Part shown: positions 10,052 through 19,431 of the stretch, in pieces | Layout: the number at the start of each line of letters is the position of its first letter | Position numbering within the stretch: the stretch's first letter is position 1 | Assembly: GCA_963778895.1 (NCBI GenBank) | Contig: CAVZVZ010000002.1 | Coordinates: forward strand, 186,001 to 250,000 | DNA length: 64,000 bases | Reading direction: 5' to 3' | From: CAVZVZ01 sp963778895 | GTDB lineage: Bacteria; Actinomycetota; Acidimicrobiia; Acidimicrobiales; Acidimicrobilacustridaceae | The notes under the pieces: generated by a model | Seen by the model: only the letters and a program-made list of their open reading frames with translations | Told to the model about the DNA's origin: nothing | Databases searched by the model: none | Program-made: the position numbers and the translations under genes

Positions 10052-11218
10052 GTGCGTTTGGCATGGGACCAGGAGGACGAGGCCTTTCGTGCCGAGCTCC
10101 GTACGTTCCTCGACGACAACTGCCCAGAGGAGATTCGTCACGGCCGCGACTTCCTCGGTGGTCAGGATTCGCTCCCAGCGTGGGCACGTGCATGGCAAGC
10201 GACGTTGTTCGACAACGGCTGGATGATCCCCGCGTATCCGCCCGAGCTCGGTGGCCGCAACGCCACGCCGGTGCAGACGCTCATCTTCCTCGAGGAGCTC
10301 GCGAGTCGCGGCATTCCGCGCTCGCTGCACTTCGGCGGGTACGCCATCGTCGGTCCGAGCCTGCTCGAGTTCGGCAACGACGCTCAGAAGGCGATGGCGC
10401 CGGCCGCGATCCGCGGCGACACCGTGTGGTGCATCGGGATGAGCGAGCCCAACGCCGGGTCGGACCTCGCCGCGCTGTCGACCCGGGCGGTACTCGACGG
10501 TGAATCGTTCGTCGTGAACGGGCAGAAGGTGTGGACGTCCTACGCCGCCATCGCCCAGAAGTGCTTCTGCTATGTGCGCACCGATCCGAACGTGCCCAAG
10601 CACAAGGGCATCAGCGTCCTGATGATCGACATGGACACTCCGGGCCTCGAGGTGCGCCCGCTCAAGCAAGTCGGTGGATCGTCCGAGTTCGCCGAGGTGT
10701 TCTTCACCGACGCGGTGGTGCCGGCCGAGAATCTGATCGGGGATCTCAACGACGGTTGGCGGATCACGATGGGCTCGCTCGCTCACGAGCGCGGTGCGTT
10801 GTGGGTCGAGGGCGTGTTCGGATCGTTGCGGGCCTTCAACGGATTGGTGGCCGTGGCCAGGCAGCGCGGAGTCGACGCCGATCCGGTGGTGCGTCGCAAG
10901 CTCGGCGATCTGTACGAGCGCACGGCCACGTTGCGAGCGCTCGGGTACAAGGGGTTCGCGTCGTTCGCGCAGGGCAGCTCGGCACCCGAGCACTCGTTCA
11001 TGAAGCTATCGACGAGCGAGCTTCGCAAGGAGATCTACCGCACCGCGATGGACTTCCAAGGTGCGTGGTCGGCTGTGCTCGAGCCGGGCTGGAGTGACGA
11101 GGACGGCCGTTGGCAGCACGCGTGGATCACGTCGCTCGCCGGCACGATCGGCGGCGGGACCTCGGAGATCCAGCGGAACGTCATCGCCACACGCGTCCTC
11201 GGATTGCCGAAGTCATGA
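10052..11218 (+). CDS. Acyl-CoA dehydrogenase family protein
   Basis: It is an FAD-dependent dehydrogenase introducing an alpha,beta double bond into an acyl-CoA; 388 residues and intact. Landmarks are the helical N-terminal domain (WDQEDEAFRAELRTFLDDN), WCIGMSEPNAGSDLAAL (flavin-contacting beta domain), VNGQKVWTSYA, HKGISVLMIDMDTPGLEVRP and the C-terminal TIGGGTSEIQRNVIATRVLGLP. The start is GTG 10052, 6 bases after the SDR stop. The second acyl-CoA dehydrogenase at 11379 follows on the same strand. In many actinobacteria such pairs form heteromeric FadE enzymes acting on steroid or branched side chains; that is inference here. Confidence 0.92.
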   Translation: MRLAWDQEDEAFRAELRTFLDDNCPEEIRHGRDFLGGQDSLPAWARAWQATLFDNGWMIPAYPPELGGRNATPVQTLIFLEELASRGIPRSLHFGGYAIVGPSLLEFGNDAQKAMAPAAIRGDTVWCIGMSEPNAGSDLAALSTRAVLDGESFVVNGQKVWTSYAAIAQKCFCYVRTDPNVPKHKGISVLMIDMDTPGLEVRPLKQVGGSSEFAEVFFTDAVVPAENLIGDLNDGWRITMGSLAHERGALWVEGVFGSLRAFNGLVAVARQRGVDADPVVRRKLGDLYERTATLRALGYKGFASFAQGSSAPEHSFMKLSTSELRKEIYRTAMDFQGAWSAVLEPGWSDEDGRWQHAWITSLAGTIGGGTSEIQRNVIATRVLGLPKS

Positions 11219-11225
11219 GCGCGGT

Positions 11226-11371
11226 ATCGGTCCAGCGGTGTCACCGACGCTCCCGTTGTGGTGAACGGTTCTCCGTGATGGGGCGGGCGGCGGAAGTCGT
11301 GAGCCGCGGATCGGTCCAGCGGTGTCACCGACGCTCCCGTTGTGGTGAACGGTTCCCCGCGATGAGGCGGG
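11226..11371 (+). repeat. Tandem duplication (84-bp period, 62-bp core twice)
   Basis: A 62-base core occurs at 11226-11287 and again at 11310-11371 with only three mismatches. The flanks before each copy (GAAGTCATGAGC and GAAGTCGTGAGC) also match, so the last codons of the upstream acyl-CoA dehydrogenase are part of the duplicated unit. Each core contains the short inverted repeats CGGTGTCACCG and GAACGGTTC. It fills the gap between the two acyl-CoA dehydrogenase genes and does not look coding. Confidence 0.85.
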
Positions 11372-11378
11372 AGTAGGA

Positions 11379-12393
11379 ATGGACTTCTCGCTCACCGACG
11401 AACAGGAGATGCTCCGCGACACCGCGCGCACCCTGCTCACCAAGGAGTGTCCGCCGTCGTTGGTGCGCGCCTACATGGACGACCCCGCGGCCGGCGACGA
11501 TCTGTGGGATCGGCACCTGCGCGAGTGGGCGGTGCTCGGCGACGGCGATCTCGTCGACCTCACACTGTTCCTCGAAGAGGCCGGCCGGGTGGTCCTGCCC
11601 GGTGCCTACTTCTCGACTTCGGCGCTGTTCTTGCCGCTACTCCGTGCGATGGCGCATCCGCTGGCCGACGCGGTGGCAGCGGGGGAGAGGACCGGCACGG
11701 TGGCGATGGCGAACAAGGCCGGCATGTGGGTCGTGCACGACGAACCGACCTACACGTTCGTGATCGAGGCGGACCGGGTCGACTATGTCGCGTTCGTCGT
11801 GCCGGGTCCCGTCGGTCGCGGTGGTCGAGGCCCAGTCGGTCGCCCCGCAGCCGATCGAGTCACTCGACCAGGCCCGCCGCGTCTTCAACGTCGACGTTCC
11901 CCGGGATGCCGACACGACACCAATCGACGAGGCCGCGCTGCAAGGGGTGATCGAGCGGGCCACTGTCGCGCTTGCAGCCGAGATGGTCGGTGGGAGCCAG
12001 TGGCTGCTCGACCACACCGTCGCCTACGCCAAGGAGCGCGTGCAGTTCGACCGGCCGATCGGTTCGTTCCAGGGTCTGCAGTGGAAGCTCGTCGACATGG
12101 CGCAAGACCATCAGCGTGCCGCCGCCGCGGTCGGGTACGCCGCCATGGCCATCGATGCCGACGACCCTGATCGCCATCGCGCGACGCATGTCGCCAAGGC
12201 GGCCGCGGGGCGGGCCGCGCGCCACTCGTCCCAAGACGGGATGCAGGTCCACGGAGGCATCGGGTACACGTGGGAGCACGACCTGCACCTGTACCTGCGG
12301 CGTGCCTTCGCATCAGATGCGTTGCTCGGTCAGGCCACCTGGCACCAAGACCGGTTGGCCGATCTACTGCTCGGCCAACCGCGCCAGTCCTAA
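11379..12393 (+). CDS. Acyl-CoA dehydrogenase family protein, second subunit-like (one frame break)
   Basis: It is about 338 residues, shorter and more divergent than the preceding dehydrogenase. The N-terminus MDFSLTDEQEMLRDTARTLL is standard. The middle beta domain is reduced and lacks the usual GS-rich flavin loop. After a frame change near 11810 the C-terminal domain reads VALAAEMVGGSQWLLDHTV, YAKERVQFDRPIGSFQGLQ and DGMQVHGGIGYTWEHDLHLY. This is the pattern of the non-catalytic partner in two-gene acyl-CoA dehydrogenases (inference). Its stop overlaps the stop of the convergent methyltransferase by 4 bases. Confidence 0.88.
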
Positions 12394-13276
12394 GCAGCCG
12401 TACGCCGCACGTACCGGATGCCGGTGTGGCCCAAGCGTTCGGTGATCACCTCGACGGCCTCGGGGGCCTGATCGACCAGGACGAAACGCCGTCCGAGCTC
12501 GCGCGCAACCTTCCCGGTCGTCCCGCTACCGGCGAAGAAGTCGAGGACCCAGTCATCGCGTCGCGACGAGGCCGTGATGATGCGACGCAGGATGCCTTCG
12601 GGCTTTTGCGTGGGATAGCCGGTCTTCTCCTTGCCGGTGGGCGACACGATCGTGTGCCACCACACGTCCGTCGGTAGTTTGCCCCGTGCCACCTTCTCTG
12701 CCGTCACCAGACCGGGCGCCATGTAGGGCTCCCGCTCCACGTCCTCGTTGTCGAACCAATAGTTGTCGGGGTCCTTCACGTACACGAGTACGTTGTCGTG
12801 CTTGGCCGGCCACCGGCTCTTGGGTCGAGCGCCGTAGTCGTACGCCCAGATGATCTCGTTCAGCAAGCAGTCGCGCCCGAAGATCTCGTCGAGCAGAACG
12901 CGGGCGTAATGCACTTCTCGATAGTCCAGATGTATGTACATCGTGCCTGTGGGGGCGAGCACGCGGTGAGCTTCGGCGAGCCGCGGTGCGAGGAAGTCGA
13001 GATAGTCGCCGAAGCGGTCGTCGTAGGCGAGCACGCGATCGCGGACCGTGCGGAATCGCTCGCCCCGGAAGCCCACCCGGTCGCCCTCTGGGTCCCGGGT
13101 GGTCCGCAAGGTCGTGCGCCGCTGGGTCTTGCCGGTGTTGAACGGGGGGTCGATGTAGATGAGCGGGAAGCCGCCGTCGGGCAGGGTGGCGAGGAACCCG
13201 AGGTTGTCGCCCTGGACGACGAGATCGGAGTCGAGATCCGGCGTCCACGCTCCCGCTGGCCATCGGCGTCAGTCAA
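12390..13276 (-). CDS. DNA methyltransferase (N4-cytosine/N6-adenine type), orphan
   Basis: It is a compact SAM-dependent DNA methyltransferase of about 290 residues. The catalytic motif IV DPPFNTGK precedes the SAM-binding motif I DFFAGSGTT near the C-terminus, the circular order of beta-group enzymes. Other landmarks are GTMYIHLDYREVHYARVLLD, WAYDYGARPKSRW and the YPTQKPEGILRRII element. The N-terminal start is uncertain: the frame holding QGDNLGFLATLPDGG has no ATG, and a shift near 13250 would join it to MTDADGQRE from TTG 13276. No restriction endonuclease is adjacent. VapBC lies immediately upstream on the same strand (40-base gap). Confidence 0.88.
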
Positions 13277-13315
13277 CCAGCGGGCACGGTTGCCCAGGTG
13301 GATGCCCGCGGACGT

Positions 13316-13699
13316 CTATCGCAAGTCTCGCCACTGCCATCCCGCGTTCGGCACGAGTAGCTGGGGGTCGCCCGTCCAGAGCTCCGCATCGTGAAACGTT
13401 GCCGTTGCGGCGGCGAAGGCGTCGGCGTAGGACATCGGGTAGTCCGCCTTGATCCGTGCAGCCACGACGATGCGGCTCTCGTCCGGCAGCTCGGAATGGA
13501 CTACGTCCCGAAGGTCTCTGACGACTGTTACTGCCTGATTCTCTCCCGCCCGACGACGCACGATGTAGAAGACCTCACCGAGATTGATCCAACTCATGAT
13601 CGGTTGTTCGCGTTCGAGAAGGTCCGCCACGAGCTCAGACGCCGGCGTACGGTCGACGAGATACGCAAGGACCGCCCACGAGTCGAGCACGGTGGTCAT
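13316..13699 (-). CDS. VapC-like PIN-domain toxin ribonuclease
   Basis: The 127-residue PIN protein is the usual size for VapC, an RNA-cleaving toxin. The acidic metal site is complete: Asp in VLDSWAVLAYL, Glu in NLGEVFYIV, Asp in MSYADAFAAATA and Asp in LWTGDPQLL. Its ATG overlaps the stop of the antitoxin gene upstream (ATGA at 13696-13699), the usual coupling in vapBC operons. Target RNA is unknown. The gene is intact. Confidence 0.9.
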   Translation of the reverse strand: MTTVLDSWAVLAYLVDRTPASELVADLLEREQPIMSWINLGEVFYIVRRRAGENQAVTVVRDLRDVVHSELPDESRIVVAARIKADYPMSYADAFAAATATFHDAELWTGDPQLLVPNAGWQWRDLR

Positions 13700-13920
13700 G
13701 ACTCGCGGGACCGGTCCTCATTTCGGGCTGCCTCCAAGTCGTCCGTCAATGCCAGGCCGGCGAAGCGGCCCCGCAATTCGGCCCGTCGATGAGTCGGACA
13801 CAAGGCAACGTGGTCGTCCTCGAGCCAGAAACTGACCTCGTCGCCCGGTTCGATACCCAGCTCGTCTCGGAGCTGTTTCGGGATCACAACCTGCCCCTTC
13901 GGACCCACACGATAAGTCAT
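13696..13920 (-). CDS. VapB-like antitoxin (AbrB/SpoVT swapped-hairpin)
   Basis: This 74-residue protein has an N-terminal AbrB/MazE-type DNA-binding domain: TYRVGPKGQVVIPKQLRDEL followed by GIEPGDEVSFWLEDDHVALC. The C-terminal ~30 residues (RGRFAGLALTDDLEAARNED) would be the toxin-binding tail. It precedes the PIN toxin with a 4-base overlap. It starts at ATG 13920, 55 bases from a perfect palindrome at 13975 in the divergent gap, which could be its autoregulatory site or belong to the lipid-gene operator family. Confidence 0.88.
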   Translation of the reverse strand: MTYRVGPKGQVVIPKQLRDELGIEPGDEVSFWLEDDHVALCPTHRRAELRGRFAGLALTDDLEAARNEDRSRES

Positions 13921-13974
13921 ACCGACGAGTATAACCTCAACCGGGATCTCGAATGCCAGCGCAGAGGCAAACCT

Positions 13975-13988
13975 TGACACGCGTGTCA
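13975..13988. promoter_or_regulatory. TGAC-N6-GTCA operator candidate (site 2 of 5), perfect palindrome
   Basis: TGACACGCGTGTCA is a perfect 14-bp palindrome in the gap between vapB (start 13920, reverse) and the MaoC gene (start 14042, forward). It shares arms and 6-base spacing with sites 1, 3, 4 and 5. VapB control is an alternative, but the sequence match to the other sites favours a lipid-metabolism regulator. Confidence 0.55.
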
Positions 13989-14041
13989 GCAAACGCGCAG
14001 AATCCCTGCGCCCGGACGTGGGCGACTGGACGGAGGCACTC

Positions 14042-14465
14042 ATGGCCGAAGCGAGCCTGAAGTACAACGACGTGAACGTGGGGGACGCCGCCCCGGCGCT
14101 GAGCCATGAGCTCACGCGGACCGATCTGGTCATGTACGCCGGCGCGTCGGGCGACTTCAACCCGATGCACCACGACGAGGTCAGTGCCCAGGCCGCGGGG
14201 CTGCCGAGCGTCTTCGGGCACGGCATGTTCTCGATGGGTCTGCTCGGCAAGGCCATCACCGACTACGTCGGCATCGGCAACCTGAAGAAGTACAAGGTTC
14301 GCTTCACCAAGCAGACGTGGCCGGGCGAGACGCTCACCAGCGCGGTGGTCGTCAGCGGCAAGCGCGAGGAGGACGGCGAGCAGCCTCGTCGACCTCGAGG
14401 TGACGCTGGCCAACCAGGACGGCGAGGTGAAGGTCGCGGGCGAGGCTGTCGCCGTGGCGGCGTGA
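14042..14465 (+). CDS. MaoC-like hotdog dehydratase (one frame break)
   Basis: It is a single-hotdog (R)-specific enoyl-CoA hydratase-like protein of about 140 residues. The active-site segment is conserved: YAGASGDFNPMHHDEVSAQA, with the Asp and His of the hydratase 2 motif, then GHGMFSMGLLGKAITDYVG. After a shift near 14375 the last strand pair reads LVDLEVTLANQDGEVKVAGEA. ATG 14042 is preferred over GTG 14018. In actinobacteria such small MaoC proteins often pair as heterodimers; the double-hotdog MaoC at 29767 is separate. It lies upstream of an aldehyde dehydrogenase, with a strong hairpin in between. Confidence 0.88.
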
Positions 14466-14507
14466 GGACGGCCGTACAGGTCTCATTGCACGGGGGGTCA
14501 TGCGAAC

Positions 14508-14538
14508 ACCGGGGCGGGCACGCGATGCCCGCCCCGGT
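14508..14538. terminator. Strong GC-rich hairpin between MaoC and aldehyde dehydrogenase genes
   Basis: ACCGGGGCGGGCA (14508-14520) and TGCCCGCCCCGGT (14526-14538) form a perfect 13-bp stem with loop CGCGA; bases outside extend it with a small bulge (GCGAAC / TTCGC). It is 42 bases after the MaoC stop. No T-run follows, but high-GC actinobacteria commonly use such stems as terminators. Confidence 0.65.
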
Positions 14539-14574
14539 TCGCGTCCCGCCCCGTTCCAGCTCAGGGGGTAGGAC

Positions 14575-16087
14575 ATGACGCTGTCGGTGCTGAGTCATCG
14601 CGACGAGCTCGGCGTGAAGCCAGGACGGCTGTTCGTCGACGGTCGATGGCGCGAGGGATCCGACGGTTCCACGTGGACCCACGTGCACCCGGCGTCCAAC
14701 GAGGAGGTCACGTCGTTCGCGACGGCGACGGCGATGGATGTCGGTACCGCAGTCAGTGCGGCGCGCCGAGCGTTCGACGATGGCGGCTGGACCTCGTGGA
14801 AGGCGAAGGATCGCAAGCGACTCCTCCAGCGCGTCGCCCAACTGATCGAGGACCACGCCGACGAGCTCGACCGCTTGCAGACCCTCGACAACGGGATGCC
14901 CGTCTCGTTCACGTCGATCTACCAGGTCTCGTCCCTCATCGCCGCGGACATCTTCGATTACCACGCCGGCTGGGTCGATCGACTGTCCGGCGAGACCCTG
15001 CCCCAGTACACGGGCTCGGACATGTTCACCATGACGCTGCGCGAACCCGTCGGTGTCGTGGCCGCGGTCATCCCGTGGAACGCACCCCTCATGTTGTTCG
15101 CCCAGAAGGTGGCACCGGCACTGGCGGCTGGTTGCACGGTCGTGCTCAAGCCGTCCGAGTACGCGTCCTTGGTCGCGTTCCGCGTCACCGAGCTCCTCGA
15201 GGAAGCGGGGGTCCCCGCGGGCGTGTTCAACCTCGTTCCCGGTGAGGGAACGGTCACGGGCGAGGCGCTCATCACCCATCCCGGCATCGACAAGGTCACC
15301 TTCACCGGTAGCCGGGCGGTCGGCAAGCGCATCATGGCCGCCGCGGCGGAGAACATCGCTCGCGTGTCGCTCGAGCTCGGCGGCAAGAGCCCGAACATCG
15401 TGTTCCCCGACGTCGACGATCGGGACATGACGGCCGCCGCCCTGATGGGCATGGTGTCGATGGGCCTGTCCGGACAGGGCTGTGTCTGTCACACGCGTGC
15501 GCTCGTGCACGAGTCGATCTACGACGAGATGATCGACAAGTGCGTCACGATGGCGGCCATGTGCGTGCTGGGCGATCCGTTCGACCCGGCCACCACCAGT
15601 GGGCCGCTCATCAACCAACGCCAGGTCGATCGGGTCACCGGCTACATCAGCAAGGGCAGCGAGGAGGGCGCTCGGTTGGTGGTCGGCGGCGACCGACCGA
15701 ACGGCGACCTCGACGTCGGCAACTTCGTCAATCCCACCCTCTTCGCGGACGTCGACAACACGATGGCGATCGCCCGCGAGGAGATCTTCGGTCCGGTTCT
15801 CGCGGTCATCCCCTTCAAGGACGAGGACGACGCCATTCGCTTGGCCAACGACACCGACTACGGCCTAGGTGCCTCCGTGCAGACCAGCGACGTGAAGCGA
15901 GCGATCCGCGTGGCCAAGGCGGTGCGCAGTGGCACCTTCGGCATCAACGGCTTCACCGTGATGCCCAACGCGCCCTTCGGTGGTTACAAGACCTCCGGAA
16001 TCGGGCCGCGAAGGCGGTCGCGAAGGGATCGACGCCTTCCTCGAGACGAAGACGATCACCATCGGACTGGGCGACGCCTCGTTCTGA
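14575..16087 (+). CDS. Aldehyde dehydrogenase family protein (one frame break near C-terminus)
   Basis: It is an NAD(P)-dependent aldehyde dehydrogenase of about 500 residues. It has the N-terminal PGRLFVDGRWREGSDGSTW, the cofactor segment VIPWNAPLMLFAQKVAPALA, KPSEYASL, the glutamate motif SLELGGKSPNIVF, the catalytic-cysteine region SGQGCVCHTRALVH, and EEIFGPVLAVIPFKDEDDAI. The C-terminal FGGYKTSGIG shifts frame near 16005 and resumes as EGGREGIDAFLETKTITIGL. Two cysteines in GQGCVCH make the nucleophile the first by alignment. The substrate may be a medium or long aldehyde given its neighbours; this is inference. Confidence 0.93.
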
Positions 16088-16189
16088 CCCATTTGCGTCG
16101 AAACGATCCAAAACCGCTCCGGCGACGTACAAGTTGCGTGTGTCGCCGACCCATCGCCAACAGCCCGGACGGTGGGTCGGCGACGCAGC

Positions 16190-17435
16190 TCAGATCTTGG
16201 ACGCGGTCGATCCTCCGCCCGCGGTGAGTATCCCGATCCCATCCGGGAACGCGAGCCCTGTCGCCATGGTTTCGGGCGGCTGTGGTTGCCCGCCGACGAA
16301 GGTGATGCGTCGCACGGTGCCGGTGTTGTCGCCCGGGCCGATGCTGCTCCCATCGATGACGAGGCCTATGTCGGCGTAGAAGAGCGTGCCATCGGGCCCG
16401 ACGCCGATGCCGAGCGGAGTTCCGGTGGTGAACGGCTTGGCGCCGAGCTGCTCGCCCGCGGGCGGTTGCAGGATCGTCCGCACGAATTGCCCGTTGGCGT
16501 CGTACTCGTTGATGTAACCCGTGAAGACGCTCGACACGTAGAGCCCGCCGGTGCCGGTCGGTGCCAGGCCGGCCGGTGAGATCAGGCCGTTCTCACCGCT
16601 CGGGATGAAGATCTCCTTGCGCACCTGGTCGACGAGCGGCGCGCCGGTGTCGTCGGTCTTGCCGCAACCCTCGGCCGCGGTCGGCCCCGTCGGCCACGGG
16701 CCGCTGTAGCGCCAGACACCCGACGTCGGTGGGCGCGACGAGGCGACGTAGACGCGGTCTTGATCGTCGACCCAGATGCTCTGCGCGGTGGCGATGCCGA
16801 CGTCGATCTTGCAGAACGCGATCTTCTCGCTGTTGTAGGGCGGGAACCACATGATCAGCTGCCCGTCGCCGTCCCCGGTCGCCTGATTGCCGACGTCGGT
16901 GGTGAGAATGCGTCCGTCGGACAGGAAGCCACAGCCGTAGTTCTCGGCGTTGTCGGAACTGCCCTGGTAGGTCGGCACCAACTTGGCGGTCTCGGTGATG
17001 CTGAAGTCGCCGACCTTCTGCCCCTCGAGGTGGAAGATGCCCCAGCCCTGCAGGTCTCCGGTCGTCTGGCCGGTGTCCTCGCCGGCGACGAACCGACCCG
17101 AGCCGTCGGGGAAGAAGCAGATCTGGGCGTTGATGTCGAGCCCGTTCGGGTCGTCGGCGATGGTGTGGTCGACGCGCTGGGTGGTGAACGGTGGGATCGG
17201 CTCGTACGCGTCCAGGTTGTTGCCCTGGCCGTTGAACACGGTGTACCCGCCGGCCATCTCGCTGGTGGCCTCGGTCGTGCCGGTCGAGCGCGACGACGTG
17301 GTCGTCGACGCGTTGGCCGAATCATTGGAGGACTTGTCGTTGCTCGAACACGCCGCGGTGACCACGACGAGAAAGGCGAAGGTCGTCGCGAGCAGCGAAT
17401 CGTGCTCGGCGACGCGGTCGAGAGGCTTGGTACAT
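16190..17435 (-). CDS. Secreted beta-propeller lipoprotein (SMP-30/NHL-like)
   Basis: It is an exported lipoprotein of about 400 residues with no sure enzymatic role. The signal segment LLATTFAFLVVVTAACSSN contains a lipobox (VTAAC) followed by a Ser/Thr-rich linker. Propeller-like repeats follow, including DPNGLDINAQICFFPDGSGR, VGIATAQSIWVDDQDRVYVA, GLISPAGLAPTGTGGLYVSS and LGIGVGPDGTLFYADIG, which resemble SMP-30/gluconolactonase or NHL blades. ATG 17435 with GGAAGGGA upstream fits the start, but a frame slip near 17425 is needed to enter the signal peptide; without it the frame opens at 17365. It lies 14 bases after the PQQ-type propeller gene, so they probably form one operon. Confidence 0.78.
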
Positions 17436-17449
17436 CGAGGGTCCCTTCC

Positions 17450-19402
17450 TCATTTGGCGCCGACCGGGGTCAGCGGTGGATTGAACGACAACGTGATGAT
17501 CAGTCGCGCAACACCTTCTTGCGCGGACGGCAGAGGGCTGTCAGGGCTCTCGACGGCGAGCAGGGTGATTCGGTTGTAGGTCGTCAGAGCGCGGCAGGCT
17601 GTCGGTCGTGCAGCTGTAGTCGGCGTCCATGATGCACAGCACGCCGCCGGTTGGGTTGTCATCGCTCTCGGAGATGAACAGGCCAAATGCCTTGGCACCG
17701 GCTTCGGAGGCGGCCGATCCGGGTTGGATCCACTGATCCGGCGTGCCCAGGCCGGTGCCTTTGACCGTGACCTTGAACGGGTCGCGTGTCGATCTGGAGA
17801 GTGAGGGTCGGCGTCAAGCCCGCCGGCGGCTCGCGAAGCGTGATTCCCTGGTCGAACATGTCGCACGGCGCGTTGACACAGGGTTGTTGCGTCGGCTCCA
17901 ACGTGATGTTGGTCGGCTCGGGCCCCGGTCGTGGTGGTCGTCGACGCCGAGCTCGGCGCGAAGGTCTCACCCGGCTTCGGGATCGAGAACTTGTAGACCC
18001 CGCTGTTCTCGGACCGGCCTTCGAGCCCCGGCTCGCGGATCCCGGCGACGGTGTAGACGTCGTTGCCGACGATGGCGGACCCGCCGGCCCCCACGCCTTG
18101 TAGCGCGTGCTGCCAGAGCTCTGCGCCGCTGGCCAAGTCATAGGCGCGAAACGTGAAGTCGTTGTTGCCCTGGAAGAGCACACCGTTCGCGATGGCGGCG
18201 GCGCCGTATACCGCCTGCACGGACGAGTCCTGCCACAGGATGTCGCCATTGCTCGCATTGATCCCGTGCACGAACGGCGGAGGCCCCACAGCCGTGCCAC
18301 CCGCGACGATGCCGTTGCTGTACGCGCTCGGACCGATGAAGCCCCCCGTCGAGAAGTTGCTCCCGTGCTCGTCGAGACCAGGGTCGGTCGCCTTTGCCTT
18401 CCACACCAGATCGCCGCTGTCGCGATCGACCGCGTAGTACGTGCCGTCCTTGTTGCCGAGCCCGACCAGGTCGCGGCCATTTGCTCGGAAGAGGTTCGGC
18501 GCGCCGGTGAAGTCCAAGTCGTCGTTGTTGGGCCCGTGCGGCTGGTAGTCCCAGCGCAACTGTCCCGTCTCCATATCGAGCGCGAACAACGACTCGACGT
18601 AGTCCCCCCATCCTTCGGGCGATGCCGGGCAGTTGCCCCCGCCCGCGAACACCAGACCGCGTTCGGTGTCGACGCTCGGCGACGTCCACACGTCGCCGCA
18701 GCCGTGGTGGTTGCCCTGCTCGAGGTCGAAGTACCAGACCTCGGCACCGGTGCGCACGTCGACCGCGACGAAGCCGGCTCGTTGATCTGGGCGATTGTGC
18801 ACATCGATCCCCACGAACACCTTGCCGTTCGCGACGACGGGGGACGACTCGATCTCGGTGAAGTCGTCGGGATCGGCCGTGCCGACCGCGTAGTGCCAGA
18901 GTTCGGTGCCCGTCGCGGTCTCGAGCGCGTACAGCGTGCGCCCGCTCGCGAAGATCGCGACCTGCTGGCCATCGACGTCCGTGACGGCGGCGCTCGAGAC
19001 GATGTTGCCCGCGTAGACGTTCGGCTCGGTTGCGGCCTGGAACGTCCATCGGGCCAGTCCGGTCGAGGTGTCGATCGCGTAGAACCGTCCCGACCAGTCG
19101 CCGACGTACGCATTGCCGTCGATCACGGCTGGTGTCGCGGTGACGACGTCCTCCGTGTTGAAGAACCACGCCAGCTGTAGATCTTTGACCGTGTCGGGCG
19201 CGATGTCGGTGGCGCAGGGGTAGCTGAAGGTGCGGGAGGGGTTGTGCCCGTACATCGGCCAGTCACATTCACCCGCTCCGGCGACGGGGCCATCCGACGT
19301 GCCGGGCGGTGCGGTGGCGGTGTCGTCGCCGCTGCTGCACGCGGCCAGCGCGAGCAACAGCACACACACAACGGCCGCGCCGGTTTGTCGCCTGACTGCC
19401 AT
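17450..19402 (-). CDS. PQQ-binding-like beta-propeller lipoprotein (C-terminal frame breaks)
   Basis: It is an exported quinoprotein-like protein of about 650 residues. The lipoprotein signal is GAAVVCVLLLALAACSSGDD. The mature start CDWPMYGHNPSRTFSYP and repeated blades such as ATPAVIDGNAYVGDWSGRFY, YALETATGTELWHYAVG and GFVAVDVRTGAEVWYFDLEQ match PQQ-dependent alcohol dehydrogenase or PVA-dehydrogenase-type propellers. After a Ser/Thr-rich linker near 17930 the C-terminal domain (NITLEPTQQPCVNAPCD..., then LLAVESPDSPLPSAQEGVA) is spread over three frames. Substrate and true PQQ binding are unproven. It is divergent from two SDR genes across site 3. Confidence 0.85.
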   Translation of the reverse strand: MAVRRQTGAAVVCVLLLALAACSSGDDTATAPPGTSDGPVAGAGECDWPMYGHNPSRTFSYPCATDIAPDTVKDLQLAWFFNTEDVVTATPAVIDGNAYVGDWSGRFYAIDTSTGLARWTFQAATEPNVYAGNIVSSAAVTDVDGQQVAIFASGRTLYALETATGTELWHYAVGTADPDDFTEIESSPVVANGKVFVGIDVHNRPDQRAGFVAVDVRTGAEVWYFDLEQGNHHGCGDVWTSPSVDTERGLVFAGGGNCPASPEGWGDYVESLFALDMETGQLRWDYQPHGPNNDDLDFTGAPNLFRANGRDLVGLGNKDGTYYAVDRDSGDLVWKAKATDPGLDEHGSNFSTGGFIGPSAYSNGIVAGGTAVGPPPFVHGINASNGDILWQDSSVQAVYGAAAIANGVLFQGNNDFTFRAYDLASGAELWQHALQGVGAGGSAIVGNDVYTVAGIREPGLEGRSENSGVYKFSIPKPGETFAPSSASTTTTTGARADQHHVGADATTLCQRAVRHVRPGNHASRAAGGLDADPHSPDRHATRSRSRSKAPAWARRISGSNPDRPPPKPVPRHLACSSPRAMTTQPAACCASWTPTTAARPTACRALTTYNRITLLAVESPDSPLPSAQEGVARLIITLSFNPPLTPVGAK

Positions 19403-19431
19403 CGTCTCCCCCTCGCGCCTCGGCACAAACC

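Noticed and set aside
8465..10993. 842-residue reverse-strand open frame opposite the SDR and acyl-CoA dehydrogenase genes
   Set aside because: The forward genes are complete and well matched to families; only the piece before about 9037 corresponds to real coding (the enoyl-CoA hydratase).
11226..11371. Two-copy direct repeat as a minimal CRISPR or an att-site pair
   Set aside because: Copies are tandem with an 84-bp period, no Cas genes or integrase are present, and the duplicated unit includes a gene end.
12390..13276. A complete restriction-modification system
   Set aside because: No restriction endonuclease gene is adjacent; neighbours are VapBC and an acyl-CoA dehydrogenase.
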